Shown here piece by piece: positions 36,387 through 45,029 of a stretch of 64,000 bases of DNA. The translations under genes were made by a program, and so were the position numbers. The stretch spans positions 1-64,000 of the forward strand of contig CAZIDG010000015.1 in NCBI GenBank assembly GCA_964538065.1, written 5' to 3'. The stretch is from G963664225 sp964538065 (GTDB lineage Bacteria; Verrucomicrobiota; Verrucomicrobiia; Limisphaerales; UBA1319). The first letter of the stretch is position 1, and each line of letters begins with the position of its first letter. Below the pieces are notes generated by a model. The model worked only from the letters and a program-made list of their open reading frames with translations, had not been told where the DNA came from and searched no databases.

Positions 36387-39089
36387 ATGCGCGGATCGCG
36401 GGAATCACTGGCTTTGAAAATGCTGCGGCGTTTGGCCCATGCAGTGTATGCGTATCCGCGCGTATTTTTCTATTCCCAGATCCTGCTGATGGTGTTTTCG
36501 GTGTACTACACGGTCACCCACCTGGAGTTTAACACCAGCCGCAATGACCTTGTTGGACCCGATAAAAAATATCATCAGAACTTTTTACGCTTTAAAAAGG
36601 AATTCCCAGGGCAGGACGACTTGGTGGCGGTGGTTGAAAGTGAGAGCACCGAGAAAAATCGCCAGTTTGTCGAACGGTTGGGGGCAAGGTTGGAAGCAGA
36701 GACCAACCTCTTCACCGATGTGTTCTTCAAAGGCGACCTGAAAATGATGGGACGCAAGGCCCTCCTTTTTCTGGACGAACCCACCCTGGTTGACTTGCAT
36801 AAGACACTTCGTAATTACCGTCCATTCATCCAAAACTTTACCGCCGCAACCAACCTGAATTCATTGTTCACGTTGGTGAATCGTCAGTTCCGCACGGCTA
36901 GTCGCGAGGACAATGCTGAGAATCAATCGCTCATCAAGGCGATTCCTGCTTTGGAGCGCATTGTTCGCGGGGCCGAAGATTGTCTCGGGCGTCCTGGAAC
37001 GCCCCCTTCGCCAGGCATTAGCGCCCTTTTTGGAGGTGGTGAAGAAGCTGAGCGGGAAATGTACGTCACCTTTGCCCAAGGACGGATGTACTTGGTGAGC
37101 GCTCAGGCTGTTGCCGAGGATTTGAATGAAAAAGCGGTGCAGCGATTTCGCGAATTGGTGAATCAGACCCAGTCGGAAGTGCCAGGTGTCAATGCCGGCA
37201 TTACGGGCGAGCCAGTGCTTGAAATAGATGAAATGGCTCAATCTCAGGTGGACACCACCATTGCCACCATTGTTTCCTTTTTCCTTGTGGCCGTGATTTT
37301 TATCTATGGCTACAATGAAACAGGAAGACCCATCAAAGCCACCTTGTGTCTCGTTCTGGGATTGGGCTTTACCATGGCGTATGCCACCTTGGTGGTTGGT
37401 CATTTGAACATTCTGACCATCACCTTTTTCCCCATGCTCATCGGTTTGGCCATCGACTTCGGGGTTCATCTGGTTACCCGATATGAAGAGGAGTTGCGCC
37501 ACGGCCATACCAAAAGGAATGCCATTGAAAAGGCCATGACCTATACGGGGTTGGGAATCTTTACGGGATGTTTTACGACGGCTGGCGCCTTTTTGGCCAT
37601 GGGGGTGACCAACTTCCGCGGTATTCAGGAAATGGGCATCATCAGCGGCGGTGGCCTTTTGATTTGCCTGGTGCCGATGATGACGTTTTTGCCCGTGCTT
37701 TTATTGCGTGGACATCAGAATGTCATCGATCATGTGCATCCCCCGCACGAAGATGCTCGAGCGCGTTTGGAGCGCATCTGGCTGCAGCGGCCCTACTGGG
37801 TGATAGGCATTACCTTGGTGCTCTGTGCCGCGTCGTACTACCAATCCCGCAAAGTCTTCTTCGATTACAACCTGCTCAACATGCAGAGTCAGGGCCTGCC
37901 CGCAGTGCAATTGGAAACAAAGCTGGTGAATTCTGCGAGCAATTCGGTGCTCTTTGGTGCTGTTGTGGCGGATACGCTTGATCAGGCCAATAGCCTTGAA
38001 GAAAAGTTCAAGAAGCTCAGTACCGTGTCCAACGTCCGTTCGATGAGCGGATATTTGACGGGCGATCCAACGGCAAAGTTAAGGACAATCAAGGAAATCA
38101 AAGCCGAAATTGCCTCCATAGCCTTTGCGCCAATGGATTCCGAGCCCGTGGTGATTAATGATCTGGATCAAACCCTTTGGGCGTTTCAGGGTTACTTGGG
38201 ACTGGCCATGGATGAAGTTGGAAAGACCGACGACAAGGATCTGGCGGCCACTCTCAAGTCGTTACGCGATTCCGTTCTACAATTGCGGCTTAAGATGAAA
38301 AGCAATGAGACGGAAAAGGCTTCTGAAAAGCTGGGGGTCTATCAGCAGGCGTTTTTCAATGACATTCATGCCACCTTTGAAGCCTTGCGCACTCAGGATG
38401 ATAGTGGGCCCCTTACGGCGAATGATCTTTCGCCAGCCATTCGCAACCGTTTCATTGGCAGGACAGGAAAGTATCTTCTGCAGGTTTATCCCAAAGGTGA
38501 CGTGTGGGAACGCAAACAACAGGAGGCGTTCGTCAAGGAGTTGCGAACTATTGATCCGAATGTGACGGGTACTCCTGTGCAACTCTATGAATATACGACA
38601 CTTTTGAAGAATAGTTATCAGGAGGCGGCTTGGTATTCGCTTGTCGCCATCATCATCCTCGTTTTCATCCATTTCCGAAGCATCATCTGCATCATTCTAT
38701 CACTCTTGCCCGTGGGCGTGGGGATGCTTTGGATGGTGGGATGCATGGGGTGGTGCAACGTGCCGTTTAATCCTGCCAACATCATGACGCTTCCGCTGGC
38801 CATAGGCATCGGAATCACCAGTGGCATTCACATTTTGAATCGATTTGCTGAAGAACAGAATCCCGCCATCCTGGCAAAAAGCACCGGCAAGGCGGTGATC
38901 GTTTCAGCGCTGACGACTGTCGCAGGGTTTGGCAGCCTGATGCTGGCAAAACATCAAGGCATTCAAAGCCTTGGGTTTGTTATGTCCATTGGAACGACGA
39001 CTTGCATGATTGCGGCTCTGACATTGCTTCCTGCCGTTATCATCCTACTGATGCGCAAAGGGTGGCGTATTCACAAACCGGGTGAATAA
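36387..39089 (+). CDS. RND/MMPL-family transporter, HpnN-like
   Basis: This 900-residue inner-membrane protein has one N-terminal transmembrane helix (about 25-45), a large periplasmic loop, a five- or six-helix block (about 290-470; e.g. TIATIVSFFLVAVIFIYGY, ITFFPMLIGLAIDFGVHL), a second helix start at about 471, a second loop, and a final helix block (about 745-890; AWYSLVAIIILVFIHF, IMTLPLAIGIGITSGIHILN). The DFGVHLVTRYEE and ITSGIHILNRFAE segments are the internally repeated MMPL/sterol-sensing-like cores. The closest known type is HpnN, which moves hopanoids to the outer membrane, but no hopanoid gene is nearby. A lipid substrate is likely. Starts at 36387 and 36420 are both possible. 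Confidence 0.85.
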   Translation: MRGSRESLALKMLRRLAHAVYAYPRVFFYSQILLMVFSVYYTVTHLEFNTSRNDLVGPDKKYHQNFLRFKKEFPGQDDLVAVVESESTEKNRQFVERLGARLEAETNLFTDVFFKGDLKMMGRKALLFLDEPTLVDLHKTLRNYRPFIQNFTAATNLNSLFTLVNRQFRTASREDNAENQSLIKAIPALERIVRGAEDCLGRPGTPPSPGISALFGGGEEAEREMYVTFAQGRMYLVSAQAVAEDLNEKAVQRFRELVNQTQSEVPGVNAGITGEPVLEIDEMAQSQVDTTIATIVSFFLVAVIFIYGYNETGRPIKATLCLVLGLGFTMAYATLVVGHLNILTITFFPMLIGLAIDFGVHLVTRYEEELRHGHTKRNAIEKAMTYTGLGIFTGCFTTAGAFLAMGVTNFRGIQEMGIISGGGLLICLVPMMTFLPVLLLRGHQNVIDHVHPPHEDARARLERIWLQRPYWVIGITLVLCAASYYQSRKVFFDYNLLNMQSQGLPAVQLETKLVNSASNSVLFGAVVADTLDQANSLEEKFKKLSTVSNVRSMSGYLTGDPTAKLRTIKEIKAEIASIAFAPMDSEPVVINDLDQTLWAFQGYLGLAMDEVGKTDDKDLAATLKSLRDSVLQLRLKMKSNETEKASEKLGVYQQAFFNDIHATFEALRTQDDSGPLTANDLSPAIRNRFIGRTGKYLLQVYPKGDVWERKQQEAFVKELRTIDPNVTGTPVQLYEYTTLLKNSYQEAAWYSLVAIIILVFIHFRSIICIILSLLPVGVGMLWMVGCMGWCNVPFNPANIMTLPLAIGIGITSGIHILNRFAEEQNPAILAKSTGKAVIVSALTTVAGFGSLMLAKHQGIQSLGFVMSIGTTTCMIAALTLLPAVIILLMRKGWRIHKPGE

Positions 39090-39460
39090 AATGTCCAGTG
39101 GCAATCTGCCAGGATCACCACTGGAACAGGAGGAACTGAGGCCAAAACCTCAAATATGGCTAACCACAATTTAATAGAATGCAGGAAAGTGAAACCGTCA
39201 ACTTACTTTATAATTAACACCCAATATTACAAAACGATAACGTGAACATATTGGCAAAAATTACAACTATAACGTAATAGGTGTAATTATATTGAAAAAT
39301 CGATGATGCGTGTGAGGATAGAGTAGCTTGACGGCTTAGCGGTTGAATTTAATATTCCCTCCTGGCTAATGTAGTGCCTGACAGCTTCATGGATTTGGTT
39401 GGCAGGGGTGGTAAGTGGAATACTGTCCTGGAGCATGTGGGGCGATACGGAAGGTCATAA
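39090..39460. other. AT-rich intergenic region before the repeat-protein/mla operon
   Basis: This 371-base gap, notably AT-rich between 39160 and 39310, carries no gene. A TCCAGTGG/CCACTGGA inverted repeat and a TGAGG/CCTCA hairpin near 39091-39155 could end transporter transcription. The AT-rich part is the probable promoter zone of the next operon. A clear Shine-Dalgarno GGAAGG (39449-39454) precedes the start at 39461. Confidence 0.45.
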
Positions 39461-40954
39461 ATGAAAGTAAAACGCGGGAAAACAAAGGTCCAGCCAGGCG
39501 TAACGCAGCGATGGGTTTCGCGGAGCATGCCTGTTGCCTTGTTTTTTGCCGCCGTTCTTGAGCAGGGCGTGGCGGGTGAGTTGGCGGCGGGGCCTTTTGC
39601 TCAGGAATACTCGTTGACGCTCGATACAGGCATGCGGCGCGAAGCCGTCGGTCCATTCCTGAGTTCTGAGTGGAAAGGGGACCAGTACTTCTGGGGTGTA
39701 TCACCTTTGGTCTCCCACACCATCGATCCTTCGGTCGATTCTGAGGAATGGGATGTTCTCTATCCCATCATGACGTATGACCGATTTGGGAGCGAATACC
39801 GTTTTCAATGGTTCCAGGTTTTCAGTTTTGCGGGAGGATCTTCGCAGAAAGACATTCCTTCCCATAGATTTACACTTTTCCCATTTGTTTACACTCAGAG
39901 GTCGCCAGACACGAATCTCAATTATACGGCGGTGTTGCCATTCTATGGCGAAATGAAACATCGCCTGATGCGAGATCGGATCAAATTCGTGATGTTTCCT
40001 CTCTATGTTCGCAGCGAGAAGCAGGATGTGGCGACCGATAATTATCTGTACCCCCTGTTTCATCTCCGCAAGGGGCAAGCACTTCGGGGATGGCAGGTAT
40101 GGCCCCTCGTGGGACATGAGCAAAAGGGAACCACATACAAGACCAACTCTGTGGAGGAGGCCGAGGTCGTGGGGGGGCATAAGAAGGATTTTGTTCTATG
40201 GCCCATATACCTCAACCAAACGACCGGCATTGGGACGACCAATCAGAAGCATTTCAATGCAGTTCTGCCGTTGTACAGTGCCGAACGCTCTGCGCAGCGT
40301 GATTCCACGACAGCCATTTGGCCTCTGTTTACCTACACTGATGATCGGGAGCGCAAGTATCGCGAATGGGACTTTCCTTGGCCGCTGTTTGTGATTGCGC
40401 GAGGTGAAGGCAAAACAATCAACCGGTTGGGACCGCTTTACAGCCATGCCCAGAATGACAGTCTGCATAACGATTATGCACTGTGGCCGTTGTGGAGAAA
40501 CCGGAGGCTTACGACAAGCCTGATGGACCGGGAGCGCACCACCATCCTGTTCTTTCTCTATTCTGACATCACTGTTAAAGCAACCGGAGAAACCAATGCC
40601 TTCCGCAAGACGGATTTATGGCCCTTATTTACAGCGCAGCGTGAAAAGGATGGCAGCGAGCGGTTTCAAATGCTCTCAGTGATCGAGCCTCTGTTGCCCA
40701 ATAAGGGTGTGATTCGGAATTATGCACCGTTGTGGTCGGTATGGCGCTCTGAGAAAAACGCGAAGACTGGACGTTCCAGCCAGTCCTTTTTGTGGAATAC
40801 CTACCGATGTGAGACAACCAGGGATTCCATTAAAAGCTCGCTTTTATTCGGTCTTTTCCAGTATCAATCGACCCCTGAGGGAAGACGATGGCGCTTGTTT
40901 TATTTGCCTGCGATACAGGCCAAGGCCAAGCCCGTTGCTCCCAAGCGTGGGTAG
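39461..40954 (+). CDS. Exported protein with ~20-residue 'WPL' repeats, unknown, first gene of mla operon
   Basis: This 497-residue protein has a basic N-terminus and a hydrophobic signal-like stretch (SMPVALFFAAVLEQGVAG, about 22-39). From about residue 98 onward it shows a degenerate motif, aromatic or hydrophobic residue then P-(L/I/F)-(F/Y/W), with Pro at about 102, 141, 160, 180, 198, 215, 248, 270, 288, 308, 325, 343, 388, 410 and 423. Examples are LFPFVY, MFPLYV, LYPLFH, LWPIYL, IWPLFTY and LWPLFTA. Most intervals are 17-23 residues, and two are close to twice that. No Cys-rich site or enzyme motif is present. mlaE begins eight bases after its stop, so it is the first gene of an mla-type operon. 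A repeating beta-structure at the cell envelope is the best guess. Confidence 0.75.
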   Translation: MKVKRGKTKVQPGVTQRWVSRSMPVALFFAAVLEQGVAGELAAGPFAQEYSLTLDTGMRREAVGPFLSSEWKGDQYFWGVSPLVSHTIDPSVDSEEWDVLYPIMTYDRFGSEYRFQWFQVFSFAGGSSQKDIPSHRFTLFPFVYTQRSPDTNLNYTAVLPFYGEMKHRLMRDRIKFVMFPLYVRSEKQDVATDNYLYPLFHLRKGQALRGWQVWPLVGHEQKGTTYKTNSVEEAEVVGGHKKDFVLWPIYLNQTTGIGTTNQKHFNAVLPLYSAERSAQRDSTTAIWPLFTYTDDRERKYREWDFPWPLFVIARGEGKTINRLGPLYSHAQNDSLHNDYALWPLWRNRRLTTSLMDRERTTILFFLYSDITVKATGETNAFRKTDLWPLFTAQREKDGSERFQMLSVIEPLLPNKGVIRNYAPLWSVWRSEKNAKTGRSSQSFLWNTYRCETTRDSIKSSLLFGLFQYQSTPEGRRWRLFYLPAIQAKAKPVAPKRG

Positions 40955-40962
40955 TTCCTGCT

Positions 40963-41709
40963 ATGTTTGAAAATGTAGGCGAAATGTTGATCCTGTTGTG
41001 GCGCACCCTGCGAGCGCTCCCACTCGCATGGCGGCAGCGCATCAAAATACGTGATCAACTCTTTGAGATCGGCAATTCGAGCCTGCTGATGGCTGTCATC
41101 CTTTCCGCCTTTATTGGCGGAATTCTTGCGCTGCAGGTTGGCCCCGTGCTGGTGGAGCGAGGCATGTCGAGTGTTTTGGGTGGCATTGTGGGACTTGCCA
41201 TGTGCAAGGAGTTGGCGCCTGTCATGATGGCTGTGTTGATTGCAGGACGGATTGGATCAGCCATGGCGGCGGAGATCGGTTCCATGCAGGTGTATCAGGA
41301 AATCGATGCCCTGAAGACCATGAACATCAACCCTGTTCAGTACTTGGTTCTGCCGCGTTTGGTGGCCATTGCCATTGCCCTGCCGACACTTGTCATCTTT
41401 TCGGTCCTTGTTGGGTGGGTTGGGGGAGGTTTGGTATGCGCTTACAACCAGGAGATCGCCTTCTCATGGCATGGATACACCAATAATCTCCGTGAGGTAG
41501 TCGAATTGGAGGATGTCATCAACGGCGTGTTCAAAAGCTTTGTTTTCGCTCTTTTCGTGGGAGTGGTTTCCTGCCACCAAGGTTTGAAGACCGTGGGAGG
41601 TCCCCGGGGGATTGGCCGGTCGGTAACCAAGGCAGTGGTCAATTCCATTGTTCTCATCCTGATTCTGGATTACTTCTTGACCCGCGTGTGGATGTATTTT
41701 GACAAATGA
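40963..41709 (+). CDS. mlaE: ABC-type lipid transport permease MlaE
   Basis: This 248-residue MlaE/YrbE-family permease is an inner-membrane subunit of an MCE lipid transporter. An amphipathic N-terminal helix (MLILLWRTLRALPLAWRQR) precedes hydrophobic helices at about 45-65 (LLMAVILSAFIGGILALQVG), 75-95, 140-170 (LVAIAIALPTLVIFSVLVGWVGG) and 195-245. The conserved cytoplasmic segment AGRIGSAMAAEIGSMQVYQEIDAL is complete. The start at 40963 was chosen over 25 upstream codons that overlap the preceding gene. Its stop overlaps the mlaF start by four bases. Confidence 0.95.
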   Translation: MFENVGEMLILLWRTLRALPLAWRQRIKIRDQLFEIGNSSLLMAVILSAFIGGILALQVGPVLVERGMSSVLGGIVGLAMCKELAPVMMAVLIAGRIGSAMAAEIGSMQVYQEIDALKTMNINPVQYLVLPRLVAIAIALPTLVIFSVLVGWVGGGLVCAYNQEIAFSWHGYTNNLREVVELEDVINGVFKSFVFALFVGVVSCHQGLKTVGGPRGIGRSVTKAVVNSIVLILILDYFLTRVWMYFDK

Positions 41710-42488
41710 GCATGCCAGCAAATCAAAATCACGGTGTGCGTCTTGAAGTGCGCGGGTTGCGTAAAAGCTTCGGTGCGCAGGCTGTTCTGAACGGGATCGA
41801 TCTGGACATCAAGGCCGGCGAGGTTTTTGTAATCATGGGGCCCAGCGGCAGCGGCAAGAGTGTGCTGCTCAAGCACCTCATAGGCCTCGAACAGCCAGAC
41901 TCGGGGCAGATTTTGATCGATGGCCAGCCTGTGGAGTCCGAGGGCTTCATGGACAAATACCGGTTGGCGATGGTTTTTCAATCGGGTGCCTTGTTGAATT
42001 CACTCACCGTCGGTGAAAACGTAGGTTTGTACTTAAGCGAGCATCGATTAAAGCCACCAGCCGAAATCAGGCGAATCGTTGACGAGCAATTGGAACTTGT
42101 AGGCCTCAAAGGGGTGGCAGGGAAATATCCTGCCGAACTTTCCGGCGGCATGAAGAAACGCGTGGCCATCGCACGCGCCTTGGTGATAGAGCCACAGTTG
42201 GTCCTTATTGACGAACCAACCAGTGAGCTGGATCCCCTGATCTCGGTCACCATTGCGGAGGAAATCATCAAGTTAAACAAGCGGGGAGGGGTTACCGCAG
42301 TGGTGGTGACGCATGATCGGGATTTGGCCTTTGGTGTTGCCCATCGAATTGCCATGATTCACCAAGGACGGATTCTCATGGTGGGCACGCCTGATGAGGT
42401 GAAGGCAAGCGCTGATCCCTTGATACAAAAGTTTTTGAAGGCGGAGTTTGTGAGCAGTAATTCTTTTCAACCAGAGAGTGAAGGATAG
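41706..42488 (+). CDS. mlaF: ABC-type lipid transport ATP-binding protein MlaF
   Basis: This 260-residue ATPase powers lipid movement by the MlaE permease. Walker A is GPSGSGKSVLLKH (about residues 44-56), the signature is LSGGMKKRVAIARAL, Walker B is LVLIDEPTSELDP, and the switch His lies in VVTHDRDLAF. The MKKR variation after LSGG is typical for MlaF. The start overlaps mlaE by four bases, and its TAG stop shares one base with the GTG start of the next gene. Confidence 0.96.
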   Translation: MSMPANQNHGVRLEVRGLRKSFGAQAVLNGIDLDIKAGEVFVIMGPSGSGKSVLLKHLIGLEQPDSGQILIDGQPVESEGFMDKYRLAMVFQSGALLNSLTVGENVGLYLSEHRLKPPAEIRRIVDEQLELVGLKGVAGKYPAELSGGMKKRVAIARALVIEPQLVLIDEPTSELDPLISVTIAEEIIKLNKRGGVTAVVVTHDRDLAFGVAHRIAMIHQGRILMVGTPDEVKASADPLIQKFLKAEFVSSNSFQPESEG

Positions 42489-43468
42489 TGAGTATGAAAA
42501 ACACGTTGGAAACACGATTGGGCCTCTTTTTTGCCCTCGCCTTGCTGGCCGGGATCATCATCATCGAAATGGTGGGTGGGCTGGAGTATTTTCGCCTTGG
42601 CCGGCATATCCGGGCTCGATTCAGCAACGTCATGGAGTTGAAAATTGGCGATCCCGTGAAGATGGCCGGCGTTCAGGTGGGCAAGGTGGACAACATCACC
42701 TTCTCCGATGGCCGCGTCGAGGTGTTCATGAAGATCAATCGCAAGGATGCGACGATCAAAACCGACAGCAAGGCCACCATCAAGTTTTCCGGACTCATGG
42801 GCCAGAATTATGTGTCCATCGACTTCGGCACGCCCAAAGCGCCTGTTGTGGAAACCGGGGCTGAATTGGCTACTGTGGAACAGGCGGATTTATCTGCCCT
42901 GATGGCGCGCCTGGACAAGGTGGCTGGTGGTGTTGAAAACATGACCAAGCAGTTTAGCGGCGAGAATTTCAGCAATTTACTCGGCCCCGTGACCGACTTT
43001 TTGAAGGACAATAAAGACAAGTTGGGTGCAGTCATCGGCAATATGCAGACGATCTCCTCGCAAATTGCGCAAGGCAAGGGCACGGTGGGCATGCTCATCA
43101 ATGATGACGCCCTTTACAAAACGGCGTTGAACACCGTTTCCAATTTCAATGACACCTCTGGTGATGTCCGGGGCGTTGTGGCTCAGGCCAAGACAATTGT
43201 CAGTGATGTCAACGCCGGTCGAGGTACTCTTGGCAAGTTGACCAAGGATGAGGCCCTGTATAAGGAAACAACGGCCGCCATGACCAACCTGCGGGAGATC
43301 ATGGAGAAGGTGAACAAAGGCCAGGGTTCCGTCGGGAAACTGGTGAACGATGAATCGTTGCTCAAGAACGTGAAGATGACCCTTCAAAAATTGGATAAAG
43401 CCACCGAGAGTTTGGAGGATCAGGGACCTTTGAGTGTCATCGGGGTTGCGGCTGGAGGGTTGTTCTAA
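42488..43468 (+). CDS. mlaD: MCE-domain substrate-binding protein MlaD
   Basis: This 326-residue protein is anchored by one N-terminal transmembrane helix (LGLFFALALLAGIIIIEMVGG, about 11-31). The MCE domain follows (about 37-118, with FSNVMELKIGDPVKMAGVQVG and KFSGLMGQNYVSIDFG). The long C-terminal region is helical and carries three related segments with pattern G-x-G-(T/S)-(V/L)-G-x-L-x-x-D-(D/E)-(A/S)-L: GKGTVGMLINDDALYK (about 196), GRGTLGKLTKDEALYK (about 243) and GQGSVGKLVNDESLLK (about 277). The MCE hexamer carries phospholipid across the periplasm. GTG at 42488 or ATG at 42494 can serve as start. It is the last gene of the operon, with a terminator 55 bases downstream. Confidence 0.94.
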   Translation: MSMKNTLETRLGLFFALALLAGIIIIEMVGGLEYFRLGRHIRARFSNVMELKIGDPVKMAGVQVGKVDNITFSDGRVEVFMKINRKDATIKTDSKATIKFSGLMGQNYVSIDFGTPKAPVVETGAELATVEQADLSALMARLDKVAGGVENMTKQFSGENFSNLLGPVTDFLKDNKDKLGAVIGNMQTISSQIAQGKGTVGMLINDDALYKTALNTVSNFNDTSGDVRGVVAQAKTIVSDVNAGRGTLGKLTKDEALYKETTAAMTNLREIMEKVNKGQGSVGKLVNDESLLKNVKMTLQKLDKATESLEDQGPLSVIGVAAGGLF

Positions 43469-43522
43469 TCTTTGATTGGAGCTGACAACGACCGAGAGAG
43501 ATACCTGTTTCTTTTTCAATGA

Positions 43523-43550
43523 AAAGGCGGAGCCTTCAAGCTCCGCCTTT
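43523..43550. terminator. Bidirectional rho-independent terminator
   Basis: A perfect 11-bp stem, AAAGGCGGAGC/GCTCCGCCTTT, has a six-base loop, with A-rich sequence on the left arm side and T residues on the right. It sits between the convergent mlaD and icd stop codons and can serve both. Confidence 0.88.
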
Positions 43551-43571
43551 CGCGTTAATATTGGTTCGGGT

Positions 43572-44933
43572 TTACATGTGGGCGATGATGTTATTCCCAA
43601 ACTCCGAGCATTTGATTTCCGACGCACCTTCCATCAATCGAGCAAAATCATACGTGACCCGCTTGGACGCAATCGCGCCATTCAGGCCCTTGATGATCAG
43701 GTCGGCGGCTTCGTTCCATCCCAGGTAACGGAACATCATCTCACCGCTGAGAACGACACTACCCGGATTGACCTTGTCCAGGTTGGCGTACTTGGGAGCG
43801 GTGCCATGAGTGGCCTCAAATATGGCATGTCCACTCGCGTAATTAATGTTGCCACCAGGAGCGATACCAATGCCTCCCACCTGGGCCGCCAGGGCGTCGG
43901 AGAGGTAATCGCCGTTAAGGTTGAGGGTGGCGATGACATCAAAATCCTCGGGGCGCGTCAGCACTTGTTGAAGGGTGATGTCAGCGATGGTGTCCTTGAT
44001 AAGCACGGCGCCCGAAGCAAGAGCCGCTTTTTGTTCCTTATTGGCGGTCTCTTCCCCGCGGTCCTTGCGGGCGCGTTCCCATTGTCCCCAAGTGTAAACC
44101 TTGTTGCCATAAACCTTTTCGGCGACGGTGTATCCCCAGTCCCGGAAGGCACCCTCCGTGTATTTCATGATATTGCCCTTGTGAACAAGGGTGACGCTTT
44201 TACGCTTTTGGTGAATGGCATAGTCGATGGCGGCCTTCACCAGACGTGTGGTGCCAAGGAAGGATACAGGCTTGATCCCGATGCCCACCTGAATCGGCAG
44301 TTCCGAAAACGTTTTGCCAGGTTCGGTCAACTTCAAATACTCGGCCATGGCCTTGGTTGTGCCAAAGCGGATTTTGGCAAAATCCTTCGGAAAGACCTGT
44401 TGAATGAAATCGAGAACTTGTTGGGCCTCAGGAGTGCCCGCAGGATATTCAATGCCAGCATAGATATCCTCGGTGTTTTCCCGGAAAATCACCATGTTGA
44501 CCTTTTCCGGATGTTTAACCGGCGAGGGGACGCCATCGAAATACTGGACGGGCCGCAAACAGACATAGAGATCGAGCATCTGACGCAAGGCAACGTTCAG
44601 GGAGCGAATGCCTCCACCGACCGGCGTGGTCAGAGGCCCTTTGATGCCAACCAGGTACTCCTTGAATGCCTCAACTGTCTCGTCTGGCAGCCAGTTGTCA
44701 TACTTTTTCTTGGAGCTTTCACCTGCGAACACCTCGAACCAGGCAATCTTTTTTTTGCCGCCATACGCTTTATGAAGAGCGGCATCGAAAACTCGCTGGC
44801 TGGCGGCCCAGATATCTGGACCTGTGCCATCACCTCGAATAAAAGGAATGATCGGATTATCGGGAACGTTTAAAGCACCGTTCCGGATGGTGATTTTACC
44901 TCCTGCAGGAGGCGTTGAATGTTGATAGGCCAT
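43572..44933 (-). CDS. icd: NADP-dependent isocitrate dehydrogenase
   Basis: This 453-residue enzyme oxidises isocitrate to 2-oxoglutarate in the TCA cycle. It starts at 44933 (MAYQHSTPPAGGKITI). The substrate-binding segment GGGIRSLNVALRQMLDLYVC with its Ser, Asn and Arg residues lies at about 107-126. The metal/phosphate region has NMVIFRENTEDIYAGIEYPA. Catalytic Lys lies in IGIKPVSFLGT. NLNGDYLSDALAAQVGG and HGTAPKYANLDKVNPGS complete the family pattern. It is 96 bases downstream of dxs on the same strand. Confidence 0.97.
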   Translation of the reverse strand: MAYQHSTPPAGGKITIRNGALNVPDNPIIPFIRGDGTGPDIWAASQRVFDAALHKAYGGKKKIAWFEVFAGESSKKKYDNWLPDETVEAFKEYLVGIKGPLTTPVGGGIRSLNVALRQMLDLYVCLRPVQYFDGVPSPVKHPEKVNMVIFRENTEDIYAGIEYPAGTPEAQQVLDFIQQVFPKDFAKIRFGTTKAMAEYLKLTEPGKTFSELPIQVGIGIKPVSFLGTTRLVKAAIDYAIHQKRKSVTLVHKGNIMKYTEGAFRDWGYTVAEKVYGNKVYTWGQWERARKDRGEETANKEQKAALASGAVLIKDTIADITLQQVLTRPEDFDVIATLNLNGDYLSDALAAQVGGIGIAPGGNINYASGHAIFEATHGTAPKYANLDKVNPGSVVLSGEMMFRYLGWNEAADLIIKGLNGAIASKRVTYDFARLMEGASEIKCSEFGNNIIAHM

Positions 44934-45029
44934 ATTATGTTAAAACCCTGAATCCTCGGTTCGTAAACGCATTATAGCACACTGGGCTTCCTTTTCCAGC
45001 CGGGAAGTCAGTTTCGCAACAAGTCTGGA

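Noticed and set aside
36861..37508. 215-codon open frame on the minus strand
   Set aside because: Antisense to the RND transporter. Its composition is a reflection of the transporter codons.
43476..44873. 465-codon open frame on the plus strand
   Set aside because: It lies antisense to the clear icd gene, shows no protein family features and mirrors the codon pattern of icd.
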